Below, in pieces: positions 19,450 to 28,344 of a DNA stretch of 64,000 nucleotides. Each line of letters starts with the position of its first letter. Position 1 is the stretch's first letter. Where the stretch lies: positions 3,212-67,211 of the forward strand of contig JBGTLW010000341.1 of assembly GCA_041743835.1 (NCBI GenBank), in the 5' to 3' direction. The notes under the pieces are model-generated. The model was not told the DNA's origin and made no database searches. It was given only the letters and a program-made list of their open reading frames with translations. Source of the DNA: JBGTLW01 sp041743835. GTDB lineage: Bacteria; Planctomycetota; Phycisphaerae; Phycisphaerales; Phycisphaeraceae. The position numbers and the translations under genes were made by a program.

Positions 19450-19643
19450 AGGGCTTCCGGTTCGCGAGGCCGGCTTCAGGGCCTGTATTGCCTCGAACCT
19501 TTCGAACCCAATAGGGAGCGGGATCGGGCGCGACGGCAATGCCTCCTCTGAGTGGACTGCCAGGATGTCCCGGCGAAGCACCCACTTCAATGTTGGGTTC
19601 GAGCCAATCGCCTCGTTGACTCGGCCCGCGAACCAGAAGCCCT
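19450..19643. repeat. Long imperfect inverted-repeat element (MITE or structured RNA candidate)
   Basis: The 447-base gap between 19364 and 19812 holds no convincing gene. It contains 17-base terminal arms matching 16/17 in inverted orientation (19450-19466 and 19627-19643). Inside are a perfect 10-base inverted pair (TCGAACCCAA 19502-19511, TTGGGTTCGA 19593-19602) and other partial pairings. Just outside is a CCCGCT/AGCGGG hairpin (19408-19426) followed by TATAAT (19427-19432). A 91-codon minus-strand frame (19402-19677) crosses it but looks like a by-product of the palindrome. Confidence 0.6.
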
Positions 19644-19645
19644 CA

Positions 19646-19716
19646 CCCCCGGAACCGGCCACCCCGGAACCGGCCACCGGAACCCGGAACTGCCTCCCGG
19701 AACCGCCCCCGGAAGG
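19646..19716. repeat. CCGGAACC tandem repeat
   Basis: Two perfect 15-base copies of CCCCGGAACCGGCCA (19647-19661, 19662-19676) are followed by four degenerate CCGGAA units. The array begins 3 bases after the inverted-repeat element and ends about 95 bases before cysE. Confidence 0.75.
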
Positions 19717-19811
19717 ACGACATAAACCGCCTGTCGTTCCCCGGTTTCGCTTCCCGTTCGTTTCGAGGAACGTGCATTCACCACGACAGGTGAACCGGCT
19801 ACCATACCCGT

Positions 19812-20765
19812 ATGACGGCCCCTCAACAGAACCACCCGCCAGCCGACGCCCTCATCGAGGAGTTGGTCGATGCCCTGGTCGCCAGCTACCACAGCGACAA
19901 ACGCACCCAGCACCTGGATGCGACCTTCCTCCCCTCGCGCGCCCGCACCATCGAGATACTCGAAACGCTGCGTCAGCTTGTCTTCCCAGGCTTCTTCGAT
20001 GACAACCGCGTCACCAGCGCCAACGTCAAGTTCCATACGGGAGAACTGCTGGGCCGGGTCCACGCCATGCTGGAAGACCAGGTCCGCCAATCGCTGCGCT
20101 ACCGGCTCAACCGGCAGAGCGGCAACGGCGAGGGCGACAACTGCCAGAACTGCGACCAGCAGGCCACGCAGATCACCGAGACCTTCCTCCGTAGCCTGCC
20201 CCACATCCGCGAACTCCTGGCCCACGACGTGCAGGCGGCGTTCGACGGCGACCCCGCAGCCAAGCACCCCGACGAGACCATCTTCTGCTACCCCGGCGTC
20301 GATGCCATCTTCATCCATCGCATCGCGCACAAGCTCTACGAGTTGGATGTCCCGATGATGCCACGCATCATGAGCGAGTACGCCCACAACGAGACGGGCA
20401 TCGACATCCACCCAGGCGCGACCATCGGCCAGAGCTTCTTCATCGACCACGGCACTGGCGTCGTCATCGGCGAGACGGTCGAGATCGGCCAGCGCGTGAA
20501 GATCTACCAGGGCGTCACCCTCGGCGCGCTATCCACCAAGGGCGGACAAGCGTGGCGGGGCAGGAAGCGCCACCCAACCATCGAGGATGATGTCACCATC
20601 TACGGCGGGGCGATCATCCTCGGCGGGGGAACCACCATCCACCGCGGCGCAACCATCGGCGGGTCCGTCTTCATCACCAGCTCCATCCCCGCGGAACACA
20701 CCGTCACCGGGGCCGGCTCAGAGTTCAAGATCACCCCGCCCAAGGCCTCCAGAAACTCGGCCTGA
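19812..20765 (+). CDS. cysE: Serine O-acetyltransferase
   Basis: CysE makes O-acetylserine from serine and acetyl-CoA, the first step of cysteine synthesis. The 317-aa chain has a long helical N-terminal part and a C-terminal left-handed beta-helix: NETGIDIHPGATIGQSFFIDHGTGVVIGETVEIGQRVKIYQGVTLGAL, with the catalytic His in DHGTG. The HPTIEDDVTIYGGAIILGG repeats follow. It resembles the longer SAT type rather than the 273-aa E. coli enzyme. TACCAT (19800-19805) lies exactly 6 bases before the ATG with no Shine-Dalgarno sequence, indicating a leaderless mRNA. It pairs functionally with cysH at 31.2 kb. Confidence 0.95.
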   Translation: MTAPQQNHPPADALIEELVDALVASYHSDKRTQHLDATFLPSRARTIEILETLRQLVFPGFFDDNRVTSANVKFHTGELLGRVHAMLEDQVRQSLRYRLNRQSGNGEGDNCQNCDQQATQITETFLRSLPHIRELLAHDVQAAFDGDPAAKHPDETIFCYPGVDAIFIHRIAHKLYELDVPMMPRIMSEYAHNETGIDIHPGATIGQSFFIDHGTGVVIGETVEIGQRVKIYQGVTLGALSTKGGQAWRGRKRHPTIEDDVTIYGGAIILGGGTTIHRGATIGGSVFITSSIPAEHTVTGAGSEFKITPPKASRNSA

Positions 20766-20803
20766 AAGCCGGGAAGTGGAAGCGCTCCAATCTTCCCCAC
20801 ACC

Positions 20804-21724
20804 ATGCCTGACCCGATCGCACCATCCGCTCATGCTTTGATCGTGGGCTGTGGTTATCTCGGCCGCGTGTTGGCGCGGCAACTGATCGCGGCGCAATACG
20901 TCGTGTTTGGCACAACCCGCAGCGACAGGAAGGCTGCGGACCTCGCGGGCCTTGGGGTTCGGCCGATGATCGTGCAGGTGACGTCCCCGGTCACCTTTGC
21001 CGCGCTCCGACCCGCGCTGGAGGTGCCCGCGCTGGATGTGTACTACATGGTCCCGCCCGGCCGACCCGACAGCGACCCATCGCCCCGCAAAGTCGTGATC
21101 GGCGGCATCGCGCACATGGTGAAGCAGCTCCGTCACGCACAGGTCCGACGCGCGGTGCTCGTGTCGCCCACCGCGGTGTACGCCCAGCGTGGCGGGCAGC
21201 GTGTGGACGCGGAATCACCGGCCGAACCGCGCGACGAGCGGTGCAGACTCCTGCTGCAAGGCGAACAGCTCTGGATGGACGCGGGGGAGCGGTATCACGT
21301 CGCGCGGCTCGCGGGGCTTTATGGCCCGGGGCGGGTCATCGGGCTTGCGGGTGTGCAGCAAGGCTCGCCACTGGTAGGCGACCCGGCCGCGCTGCTCAAT
21401 CTGATTCACGTGGAGGATGCCGCTTCCCTGCTGCGGGCGATCACACAGGCCGAGCAACCGGGTCGGATCGAACTGGGCTGTGATGGCCACCCGATCCCCC
21501 GCCAGGATTATTACACGCACCTTGCCCGGCTGATCGGGGTTGATCCGCCTGTCCACCTGGACACGCAGTCTGCCGCCGCCAGCCTGGGTCTCAATGCGTT
21601 GCGCCTTCGCAACGCCTCATCCAAGGCCTTGGACAACATCCCCACCTGCCGCCGAACCGGCTGGACCCCCCGCTACCCTACCTACAAGCTCGGCGTCGAA
21701 GCCGCCATCGCCGCGTCACGGTGA
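20804..21724 (+). CDS. NAD(P)-binding SDR-like protein (YeeZ-type)
   Basis: This 306-aa protein has an N-terminal Rossmann motif of the atypical SDR type (ALIVGCGYLGRVLARQL). YYMVPPGRPDSD, VSPTAVYAQRGGQRVDA and RLAGLYGPGR follow; these are typical of the YeeZ-like group of extended SDRs. The classical YxxxK pair is not evident, so the catalytic role is unclear and it may be a sugar-nucleotide epimerase relative or a non-enzymatic binder. It follows cysE by 38 bases. Confidence 0.75.
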   Translation: MPDPIAPSAHALIVGCGYLGRVLARQLIAAQYVVFGTTRSDRKAADLAGLGVRPMIVQVTSPVTFAALRPALEVPALDVYYMVPPGRPDSDPSPRKVVIGGIAHMVKQLRHAQVRRAVLVSPTAVYAQRGGQRVDAESPAEPRDERCRLLLQGEQLWMDAGERYHVARLAGLYGPGRVIGLAGVQQGSPLVGDPAALLNLIHVEDAASLLRAITQAEQPGRIELGCDGHPIPRQDYYTHLARLIGVDPPVHLDTQSAAASLGLNALRLRNASSKALDNIPTCRRTGWTPRYPTYKLGVEAAIAASR

Positions 21725-21754
21725 ATCAACACGCCGCTACTCTGGGAGACAAAC

Positions 21755-22756
21755 ATGGGACACAGCCTGCTTCTTTGGAAGGCGGACCCCGCAATGCACG
21801 CGCTCGATCCGCAGTCGATCGCCAACGAGTTGCAACACGACCGCTCGCCACAAGGGATCACCCGTTTCGACATCACCGGCTTTCTCGATCAATGTGCGTT
21901 GCAACTTGAAGAAGACGCCGAGGGCCTGGAGGAGCGGCTAATCCCCGAACCTATCGATTTTGGCGGCTACCCCGCCAACTGGCTTAGCCTCAGCCTCGCC
22001 TACAGCGACGATCTAGCGTTGAGCGTTGTCAGCCGACTGGCCCATGATGCCGCCCTGACACTGTTCAGCACCGACACGATGACCACCGTCCCACCGCTCG
22101 AACCGCCACGCCCACCAGCAGAGAACAAGCCTGACAGCTTCGCGTGGCTGGTTAAACACTGGCTGGAGCCGGTCTGCATCAAGCACCGCTTCACAAAACG
22201 CCAGAAGTACCGATACGAGCATCACACCAAAGACCGAATCCTGCGTGCGTCATTTACCGCGTGCATCGGGTGGTTGCAACCGTGGGTCAGCGTCGGATTC
22301 CGCTCGCTCAACCGGATCGATCAGCAGCGCCGAGATTTCATCCGTGACGCCACGCCATGCGCTCCAGACTTCTGCCACCTCCATCGTTTTGCGGCTGACT
22401 ACCTTCCGGATTCAGACACCGACTCCACCAGTTACTTCTTCATGCATGATGAGGACCAGTTGCCCAGCCTGGGCCGAACCATCGCCGAGCAACTGGACCG
22501 GGCGATCGCTCTCGCAGACCAGCGGTTCCAAACGGTCGCCGACCTTGCCGCCTACTGGGAGGAAGATCAGGACCAACACTGGGACCACTTAGCCCTCGCG
22601 TACACGGCCGCGGGCGATCTGGGCCAAGCGCTGCGCCTGCTGTCCGGGCAGACAAGCCGCCTCGACGCCCAACGCCAAAAGCGCGATACCCCTCGCGTCC
22701 GGTCGCATCTGATCGACATCAAGTGGCTCCGCCGATTCCTCGAAACACTAGGCTGA
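21755..22756 (+). CDS. Hypothetical protein
   Basis: This is a 333-aa soluble protein of unknown function. It has no signal peptide, no membrane segment and no motif I recognise. A Trp/His/Asp-rich C-terminal half (SYFFMHDEDQLPSLGRTIAEQLDRAIALADQRF in outline) reads like a helical repeat. A GGGAG lies 9 bases before the ATG. The stop is close to the next gene (a helicase), but that gene probably has its own promoter. Confidence 0.65.
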   Translation: MGHSLLLWKADPAMHALDPQSIANELQHDRSPQGITRFDITGFLDQCALQLEEDAEGLEERLIPEPIDFGGYPANWLSLSLAYSDDLALSVVSRLAHDAALTLFSTDTMTTVPPLEPPRPPAENKPDSFAWLVKHWLEPVCIKHRFTKRQKYRYEHHTKDRILRASFTACIGWLQPWVSVGFRSLNRIDQQRRDFIRDATPCAPDFCHLHRFAADYLPDSDTDSTSYFFMHDEDQLPSLGRTIAEQLDRAIALADQRFQTVADLAAYWEEDQDQHWDHLALAYTAAGDLGQALRLLSGQTSRLDAQRQKRDTPRVRSHLIDIKWLRRFLETLG

Positions 22757-22779
22757 TGCCGTCTGTTAAACTCGGCCCA

Positions 22780-25035
22780 ATGTCCCAGCCCGCGAAGATC
22801 GATCCCCTGCTTGAAGGCCTGACCGAGCCACAGGTCCAGGCTGTGACCCATACGGACGGCCCGCTGCTTGTGCTGGCCGGGCCGGGCTCGGGCAAGACGC
22901 GGGTAATCACCCGCCGGGCTGCGCATCTGGTGCTGCGTTCGGGCATCCCGCCGTGGAACGTGCTGTGCATCACCTTCACAAACAAGGCAGCCGGGGAGAT
23001 GCGCGACCGCATGGGCCAGCTCCTGTCCGAGCGTCAGGCAAGGGCGATGACGCTGGCGACCTTCCACGCGCTTTGTGCCCGGCTGCTGCGCCAGTATGCC
23101 GACCGGATGGACCTGCCCCCGGGCTACTCGATCTACGACACGGCCGACCAGAAGCGGCTGATGACCGAGTGCCTTAAGGACCTGGAGATCAACAGCAAGA
23201 ACTTCCCGCCCTCGGCCATGCTCAGCTCCATCTCCAACGCGAAGAACGAGCTGATGGGTCCCGACGAATTCGCCCAGCTCGCCTCGGACTTTTACAAGCG
23301 CACCGTCGCCAAGGTTTACACCAAGTACCAGCAGATGCTCACTCGGCACAACGCGCTGGATTTCGACGACCTGTTGATGAAGACCGTCCACCTGATGGGC
23401 TCGGACAAGGATGCGCTGGCGGAGCTCCGCGAGCGGTACCAGTACCTCATGATCGACGAGTACCAGGACACCAACCACGCCCAGTTCATGATCGCCAACG
23501 CGCTCGCGGCCCAGCACACCAACATCTGCGCAACCGGCGACCCGGACCAGTCGATCTACGGCTGGCGTGGCGCGAACATCCGCAACATCCTAGAGTTCGA
23601 GACCCACTACCCCAACGCCCTGACGGTGCGGCTGGAACAGAACTACCGCTCGACCAAGCGCATCCTGGCCGCGGCCGACGCGCTGATCCAGAAGAACCGC
23701 GCCCGCAAGCACAAGGCCCTATTCACCCTCAACGACGAGGGCGAGCCGGTCCGCGTGGTCGAATGCAACGACGAACGCCATGAGGCGGCCTGGCTCACGC
23801 AGCAGTACCAGACGCTGCACGACGACCAGGGCATCGCGTGGAGCGATATGGCGATCTTCTACAGGATCAACTCGCTATCGCGCGTGATCGAGGACACGCT
23901 GCGTAACGCGGGCGTGCCGTACCAGATCGCACGAGGCACCGCGTTTTATGACCGCAAGGAGATCAAGGACGCGGTGTCCTACCTCCGCGCGATCGCCAAC
24001 CCAACCGATGAAATCAACCTCTACCGCATCATCAACACACCAGCGCGCGGCATCAGCACCACCACCATCAAGGCGATGCAGGCCTACACCCTGGCGCACA
24101 ACACCCCGGTGGACCACCTGCTGGAAAACCCCGCGATGGTGACCGCGATGAACGCCCGCGCGGACGTGGCGGTGGCGAGGTTCGGCAAGTTGCTCTGGGC
24201 CTGGCGGGACCGCTTGAATGATCACACAGCCGACGCGCTGAGCCTCCGCGGGTTTGTCGAGTTGGTGCTCCGCGAATCGGGGCTGGAAACGTACTACCGA
24301 AACGACAAGTCGGACCCGGACTCTGAACGCCTGGCCAACCTCGGCGAGCTTGTGACCAGCGCCCAGCAGTTTGAGGAGGAGTACGTCTTCGAGCAGGAAG
24401 TCGAGGGTGACGGCCACACGCCGGGGCTGGCGGAACGGCTGCTGGCGTTCCTCGAACGCATCGCGCTTGTCGCGGATGTGGACAGCGTGGACAACAGCCA
24501 GGGCTCGGTGACGCTGATGACACTGCACGCCGCGAAGGGTCTGGAGTACCCCGTCGTCGGAATGATCGGCGTGGAGGACGGGCTGCTGCCCCACGACCGG
24601 GCCAACAGCGACCCCAACGAGTTGGAAGAGGAGAGGCGGCTGTGCTTCGTGGGCATCACGCGGGCCGAGCGCCTGCTGTACATGACCCACGCGCGGTACC
24701 GCACGGTGTTTGGTCAGACCCAGCCGACGATCCCCAGCCGGTTCTTCAAGGAGATGCCGCGTGGCGAGGTGTTGGAGTTCATCGAGGCGGATGAGGGGCC
24801 GGGGCTGTTCGAGGGCGACGACTACGACCCCGAGCACAACACGCAGCGGACCCTCGCCAGGAAGCAGGCCGGGCTATACCCGACCGGCACACTGGTGCGT
24901 CACCCGCAGTTCGGGCTGGGGCGTGTGGTGACGGTCCAGCCGATGGGTGCGCACACCCGCGCCCGCATCGCATTCAACACGGCCGGGACCAAGACGCTGA
25001 TCCTGCAATACGCCCGGCTCGAACGGGTCGAGTGA
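22780..25035 (+). CDS. uvrD: UvrD/PcrA-type ATP-dependent 3'-5' DNA helicase
   Basis: This 751-aa SF1A helicase acts in nucleotide-excision and mismatch repair or replication restart. Motifs in order are LTEPQVQAV (Q-motif), LAGPGSGKTR (Walker A), VLCITFTNKAAGEM (Ia), YLMIDEYQDTN (II), ICATGDPDQSIYGWRGA (III), LEQNYRST (IV), VTLMTLHAAKGLEYP (V) and EERRLCFVGITRAE (VI). The C-terminus ends in a PcrA-like Tudor segment (VRHPQFGLGRVV). ATG 22780 is preferred because TAAACT (22767-22772) lies 7 bases upstream, the leaderless pattern seen elsewhere here. ATG 22756, overlapping the previous stop, is possible. Confidence 0.95.
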   Translation: MSQPAKIDPLLEGLTEPQVQAVTHTDGPLLVLAGPGSGKTRVITRRAAHLVLRSGIPPWNVLCITFTNKAAGEMRDRMGQLLSERQARAMTLATFHALCARLLRQYADRMDLPPGYSIYDTADQKRLMTECLKDLEINSKNFPPSAMLSSISNAKNELMGPDEFAQLASDFYKRTVAKVYTKYQQMLTRHNALDFDDLLMKTVHLMGSDKDALAELRERYQYLMIDEYQDTNHAQFMIANALAAQHTNICATGDPDQSIYGWRGANIRNILEFETHYPNALTVRLEQNYRSTKRILAAADALIQKNRARKHKALFTLNDEGEPVRVVECNDERHEAAWLTQQYQTLHDDQGIAWSDMAIFYRINSLSRVIEDTLRNAGVPYQIARGTAFYDRKEIKDAVSYLRAIANPTDEINLYRIINTPARGISTTTIKAMQAYTLAHNTPVDHLLENPAMVTAMNARADVAVARFGKLLWAWRDRLNDHTADALSLRGFVELVLRESGLETYYRNDKSDPDSERLANLGELVTSAQQFEEEYVFEQEVEGDGHTPGLAERLLAFLERIALVADVDSVDNSQGSVTLMTLHAAKGLEYPVVGMIGVEDGLLPHDRANSDPNELEEERRLCFVGITRAERLLYMTHARYRTVFGQTQPTIPSRFFKEMPRGEVLEFIEADEGPGLFEGDDYDPEHNTQRTLARKQAGLYPTGTLVRHPQFGLGRVVTVQPMGAHTRARIAFNTAGTKTLILQYARLERVE

Positions 25036-25114
25036 CCGCCCCCCTCCCCGTTAACCCCACGACATGGGCGGCCGACGCGGGACATCTGCGCCGCGAACGG
25101 GTTACACTTTGCCC

Positions 25115-25792
25115 ATGCTCAGGACCCGGATCAAGATCTGTGGGGTGAGGGACACCGCGACCGCGCTGACCGCGGCGGGGGCGGGCGCGGATGCGGTCGG
25201 CCTGGTGTTCGTCGAGCAAAGCCCACGGCATGTGAGTGTGGACACCGCCTCGGCCATCGTGGCTGCGCTGCCTGCACTTGTCGAGCCTGTCGGGCTGTTC
25301 GCCGACGCGCCGCTGGTTCATGTCCAGAACACCGCGCTCCGCGTGGGGCTGCGGACGCTGCAACTGCACGGGCGTGAAGAGCCGTTCTACCTGCAACGAC
25401 TCGCTTCGTTCCGCATCATCAAGGCCCTGCCGTTCGACCCCGCGACCATCGAGTTCGATTTGCAACCGTACCGCGAGGTCGGCCCACCGCTGGCGGCGAT
25501 CCTGCTGGACACGCCACCCAAGCCCGAAGCGGTGATCCCCGGCGGGTCCGGGGTTCGCTTTGATTGGGATGCGCTGGGCCGGCTCACAGCCGAGGGGCTG
25601 TTCGATGACCTGCCGCCCATTATCCTTGCGGGCGGGCTTACCCCGGACAACGTGGCGGAAGCGGTCCGCAAGGCCCAACCGTATGCTGTGGATGTGTCCA
25701 GCGGCGTGGAGTCGGAGCGCGGAATCAAAGACCCCGCTAAAATCACCACCTTCTGCCGAGCCGTGCGCCATGCGGACTCGCGCAAACCTTGA
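25115..25792 (+). CDS. trpF: Phosphoribosylanthranilate isomerase
   Basis: TrpF converts phosphoribosylanthranilate to CdRP in tryptophan synthesis. The 225-aa TIM barrel opens with RIKICGVRD (catalytic Cys), has ALPF and LLDT in the middle and ends with LAGGLTPDNVAEA and AVDVSSGVESERGIKD, the phosphate-binding end. TACACT (25103-25108) is exactly 6 bases before the ATG with no Shine-Dalgarno sequence, so the mRNA is likely leaderless. No other trp pathway gene is adjacent. trpS follows 47 bases later, so biosynthesis and charging of Trp are neighbours. Confidence 0.95.
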   Translation: MLRTRIKICGVRDTATALTAAGAGADAVGLVFVEQSPRHVSVDTASAIVAALPALVEPVGLFADAPLVHVQNTALRVGLRTLQLHGREEPFYLQRLASFRIIKALPFDPATIEFDLQPYREVGPPLAAILLDTPPKPEAVIPGGSGVRFDWDALGRLTAEGLFDDLPPIILAGGLTPDNVAEAVRKAQPYAVDVSSGVESERGIKDPAKITTFCRAVRHADSRKP

Positions 25793-25839
25793 TAGCCTGA
25801 CCCCCGACCCACAAACTTCAACCTCAGCCGTTCAACACT

Positions 25840-26811
25840 ATGCCCCGTGTCCTCTCCGGCATCCAACCTTCGAGCAACCTGCACCTTGGCAACTATGCCG
25901 GGGCGATCCGCCAATTCATCGACATGCAGCACGACTGCGAGATGTTTATTTTCGTTGCGTCGTACCACGCGCTGACCTCACTGCAGAATGCCGAGGCGCT
26001 GCGGGCCAACACACGGCAGGTGGTGACCGACTATCTGGCCTTCGGCCTCGACCCCGCGAAGGTGAATATCTACCGCCAACAGGATGTACCCGAAGTCACC
26101 GAGCTTTGCTGGCTGCTCGGCTGCGTCTGCCCCAAGAGCCAGATGGACAAGCAGGTTGCGTTCAAGGACAAGGTCGCGCGTGGTGTCAGCGCATCGATCG
26201 GGCTGTACATCTACCCCATCTTGCAGGCGGCCGACATCCTCGCGGTCGATCCGGATTTCGTGCCGGTCGGACAGGACCAGAAGCAGAACATCGAGATCGC
26301 CCGCGACCTGGCGCAGCGTTTCAATCACGCGTTTAACGCTGACGTTTTCAAGGTACCCGAAGGCCGGTACAAGGCTGAAGCCGGCCTACTGCCCGGACTC
26401 GACGGGCAGAAAATGTCGTCGAGCTATGGCAACTATATCGACCCATTCCTGCCTGAGAAGCAGCTCCGCAAGACGGTCATGAAGATCGTCACCGACCCAA
26501 CTCCGATGGAAGACCCGAAAGACCCCGACGCCGACACGACGTTCCAGATTTTTCGGGCTGTGGCCGGGGCCGACGATCCGCGCACGACCGAATTGGCTGC
26601 ACAGTACCGGGCCGGGAACTTCGGCTACGGCCACGCCAAGCAGGCGCTCTTCGAGTTGCTGCTCGACCACTTCGCAGACGCCCGCAAGAAGCGAGAAGCG
26701 TTGATCGCCGATCCGGGGTACGTGGACAAGGTGCTGGCAGACGGCGCCGCCGCCGCACGTGAAGTGGCACGAGCCGTGACGGATCGAGCGCGGAAGGCGG
26801 TGGGGTTGTAA
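25840..26811 (+). CDS. trpS: Tryptophanyl-tRNA synthetase
   Basis: This is a 323-aa class I synthetase. The N-terminal SGIQPSSNLHLGNYAGA contains the HIGH equivalent (HLGN), PVGQDQKQNIEIARD is the Trp/ATP-site block, and KMSSSYGNYI is the KMSKS loop. Length is normal for bacterial TrpRS. It follows trpF directly on the same strand, and a TAGCCT hexamer sits in the 47-base gap. No T-box leader fits there. Confidence 0.97.
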   Translation: MPRVLSGIQPSSNLHLGNYAGAIRQFIDMQHDCEMFIFVASYHALTSLQNAEALRANTRQVVTDYLAFGLDPAKVNIYRQQDVPEVTELCWLLGCVCPKSQMDKQVAFKDKVARGVSASIGLYIYPILQAADILAVDPDFVPVGQDQKQNIEIARDLAQRFNHAFNADVFKVPEGRYKAEAGLLPGLDGQKMSSSYGNYIDPFLPEKQLRKTVMKIVTDPTPMEDPKDPDADTTFQIFRAVAGADDPRTTELAAQYRAGNFGYGHAKQALFELLLDHFADARKKREALIADPGYVDKVLADGAAAAREVARAVTDRARKAVGL

Positions 26812-26848
26812 ATCAATCGCGCCACTGCGTGCAACCTGAGATGATGAA

Positions 26849-27238
26849 ATGCCAGACTATCGAGCAATTAACTCAAGTCTACAGGCCAAGACAACGCGGA
26901 TTCTCCATGAGACCATGGGAGAATATGCCACAGTTCTGATCGCCACGGGGATTGATCAACAAGTCGTCACGTCGATTGCAGCAGCCCTCGGCGATCGTCT
27001 TGCCGACAAACCCGCGAGGGACGTAGGGTTTCATCTCACCGACTGGATGCATGACAATGCGTTTTTGATCGCACTGCATCTTCGTCCCAACGATTTTACG
27101 CCGGCGGAAGTTCGCGCGGGTGTTACCCAATTCCTGATCCATGCCCCCAATCATCTGGCCGCCGCAGCGAAAATCATCGGGCATCCGGTTGCGGATGTCT
27201 TCAACGTCGGTGCCCTCGATGGTGACAGCGGCGAGTAG
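26849..27238 (+). CDS. Small hypothetical protein
   Basis: This 129-aa protein has no signal peptide or membrane segment. The composition is helical and slightly acidic, with conserved-looking blocks DVGFHLTDWMHDNAFLIALHL and FLIHAPNHLAAAAKIIGHPV. The spacing and coding statistics look real, but I do not recognise the family. It is 37 bases downstream of trpS on the same strand and ends near the convergent hicBA pair, so it may be an accessory gene next to the toxin-antitoxin module. Confidence 0.6.
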   Translation: MPDYRAINSSLQAKTTRILHETMGEYATVLIATGIDQQVVTSIAAALGDRLADKPARDVGFHLTDWMHDNAFLIALHLRPNDFTPAEVRAGVTQFLIHAPNHLAAAAKIIGHPVADVFNVGALDGDSGE

Positions 27239-27257
27239 GGACCCCAGTGCCATAGGC

Positions 27258-27482
27258 TCACAACAGTTTGATTAAATCATCGGCCGACAGGTCCGCATCA
27301 CGCATGATACGCCGCATCAAACCGGGGCCGATGTTTTCACCCGCATGGACCGGAACAACGGTGGTCCGCCCGTCAGGGTGCCGCAGCGTATGATGGCTGC
27401 CTCGGACTCGAAGAACCTCAAATCCCGCTTGACGAAGCGCGGCGAGCAAATCCTTGCCAGTGGGTCGCGGCAGGCGACTCAT
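27258..27482 (-). CDS. hicA: HicA-type mRNA interferase toxin
   Basis: This is a 74-aa protein with the dsRBD-like HicA fold. GKDLLAALRQAGFEVLRVRGSHHTLRHPDGRTTVVPVH contains the family's GSHH with its catalytic His, and the tail GLMRRIMRDADLS is the usual C-terminal helix. HicA toxins cut mRNAs and are neutralised by HicB. Its start codon overlaps the hicB stop (ATGA), as expected for a coupled pair, with the antitoxin gene first. Confidence 0.93.
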   Translation of the reverse strand: MSRLPRPTGKDLLAALRQAGFEVLRVRGSHHTLRHPDGRTTVVPVHAGENIGPGLMRRIMRDADLSADDLIKLL

Positions 27483-27694
27483 GCCTCGATCGCCACACGC
27501 TGCACGCCCACAAACTGGCTGCCCTTACTGCCCGCGCCTTGATCGTCAACGCACGCCGCGATGGCCTCACGGATGCGGGCCATGACTTCGTCGAGCGATT
27601 TGGCTTGGGTGTGGCAACCACGCAACTCAGGGACTGACGCGACGAACCAGCCTTCCTCGTCCTGCTCGATAATCACGTCGTACTCGTACAGCAT
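27479..27694 (-). CDS. hicB: HicB-type antitoxin (short form)
   Basis: This 71-aa protein has the HicB partial-RNase-H fold: YEYDVIIEQDEEGWFVASVPELRGCHTQAKSLDEVMARIREAI. There is no C-terminal DNA-binding domain, so autoregulation, if any, needs another mechanism. ATG 27694 is chosen over the longer frame because GAGGA lies 8 bases upstream. A TAGAAT -10-like box sits about 20 bases further upstream. It is first in the hicBA operon. Confidence 0.93.
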   Translation of the reverse strand: MLYEYDVIIEQDEEGWFVASVPELRGCHTQAKSLDEVMARIREAIAACVDDQGAGSKGSQFVGVQRVAIEA

Positions 27695-27739
27695 ATGAGA
27701 ATTCCTCGCGTGTATTCTAGCCCCCATGCCTATGCATTG

Positions 27740-28195
27740 TCACGCACTTCGCGAGTAGGTGCTCATCGCGGTCTGCTGTGAGCCGGAGATCTGGGCGGGC
27801 GAGTCTGCACCTGGGGTCTGGCCGTTCTTCTTCATCAGCATGGCCCAGGTCTCACGCTCGTACTCAAGCAGCTTCACCGCCTCGTCCACTTTGCCGGCCT
27901 GCCGATCCATGTTGGCTTCCACCAGCAGGCGGTAGATGTAGCTGTAGAGGGCCGCGAGTTTGTCGCAGAGCTTGGGATCGACCGAGTGGTTCAGGGAGCT
28001 GCTCAGCTCCAGCACGATCTTCTGGGCACGCATGAGCGCGTTGTAGGCGTCTTCGATCTTGCCGTTCTCCATCGCGGTGCGGGCGACGCGTGCGAAGCGC
28101 AGGGCCCCGTCGTAGAGCATCAGCCGCAACTCCTCGGGGTTGGCGGTGAGGATCTTCGTGCGGAGGTAGGGGTTGGGGCCGGCCGGCTTGGTCAT
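27740..28195 (-). CDS. fliS: Flagellar export chaperone FliS
   Basis: FliS binds the C-terminus of flagellin and keeps it unpolymerised before export. The 151-aa chain matches FliS well: NPYLRTKILTANPEELRLMLYDGALRFARVA, then SSSLNHSVDPKL, LYSYIYRLLVEANM and YERETWAMLMKK. The C-terminal tail is Ser/Gln/Gly-rich. ATG 28195 starts just before the conserved block; an upstream ATG at 28231 is possible. No other flagellar gene (fliD, fliC) lies nearby, so this fliS is an orphan within the window. Confidence 0.9.
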   Translation of the reverse strand: MTKPAGPNPYLRTKILTANPEELRLMLYDGALRFARVARTAMENGKIEDAYNALMRAQKIVLELSSSLNHSVDPKLCDKLAALYSYIYRLLVEANMDRQAGKVDEAVKLLEYERETWAMLMKKNGQTPGADSPAQISGSQQTAMSTYSRSA

Positions 28196-28344
28196 GGGTG
28201 AGATGGCTTCCTGGTTCGGTACTTCCCGCATGTTGCATATCGGCCGTGGCGTGCCGGGGCGTTGAATAAGGTGGGCCCAGCGGCCCGCAGAGCCGTCCTA
28301 TAACACGGCGGCGGGCACACGCCCCGGCCCGCTATGATGACTGG

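Noticed and set aside
19590..19610. tRNA T-arm-like GGTTCGAGCC
   Set aside because: The flanking bases do not complete the 5-bp T stem, and no anticodon or acceptor arms can be placed; the segment belongs to the palindromic element.
19402..19677. A 91-codon minus-strand frame across the palindrome
   Set aside because: Its sequence is dictated by the inverted repeat and tandem repeat, with no Shine-Dalgarno or leaderless signal at the start. Not called as a gene.
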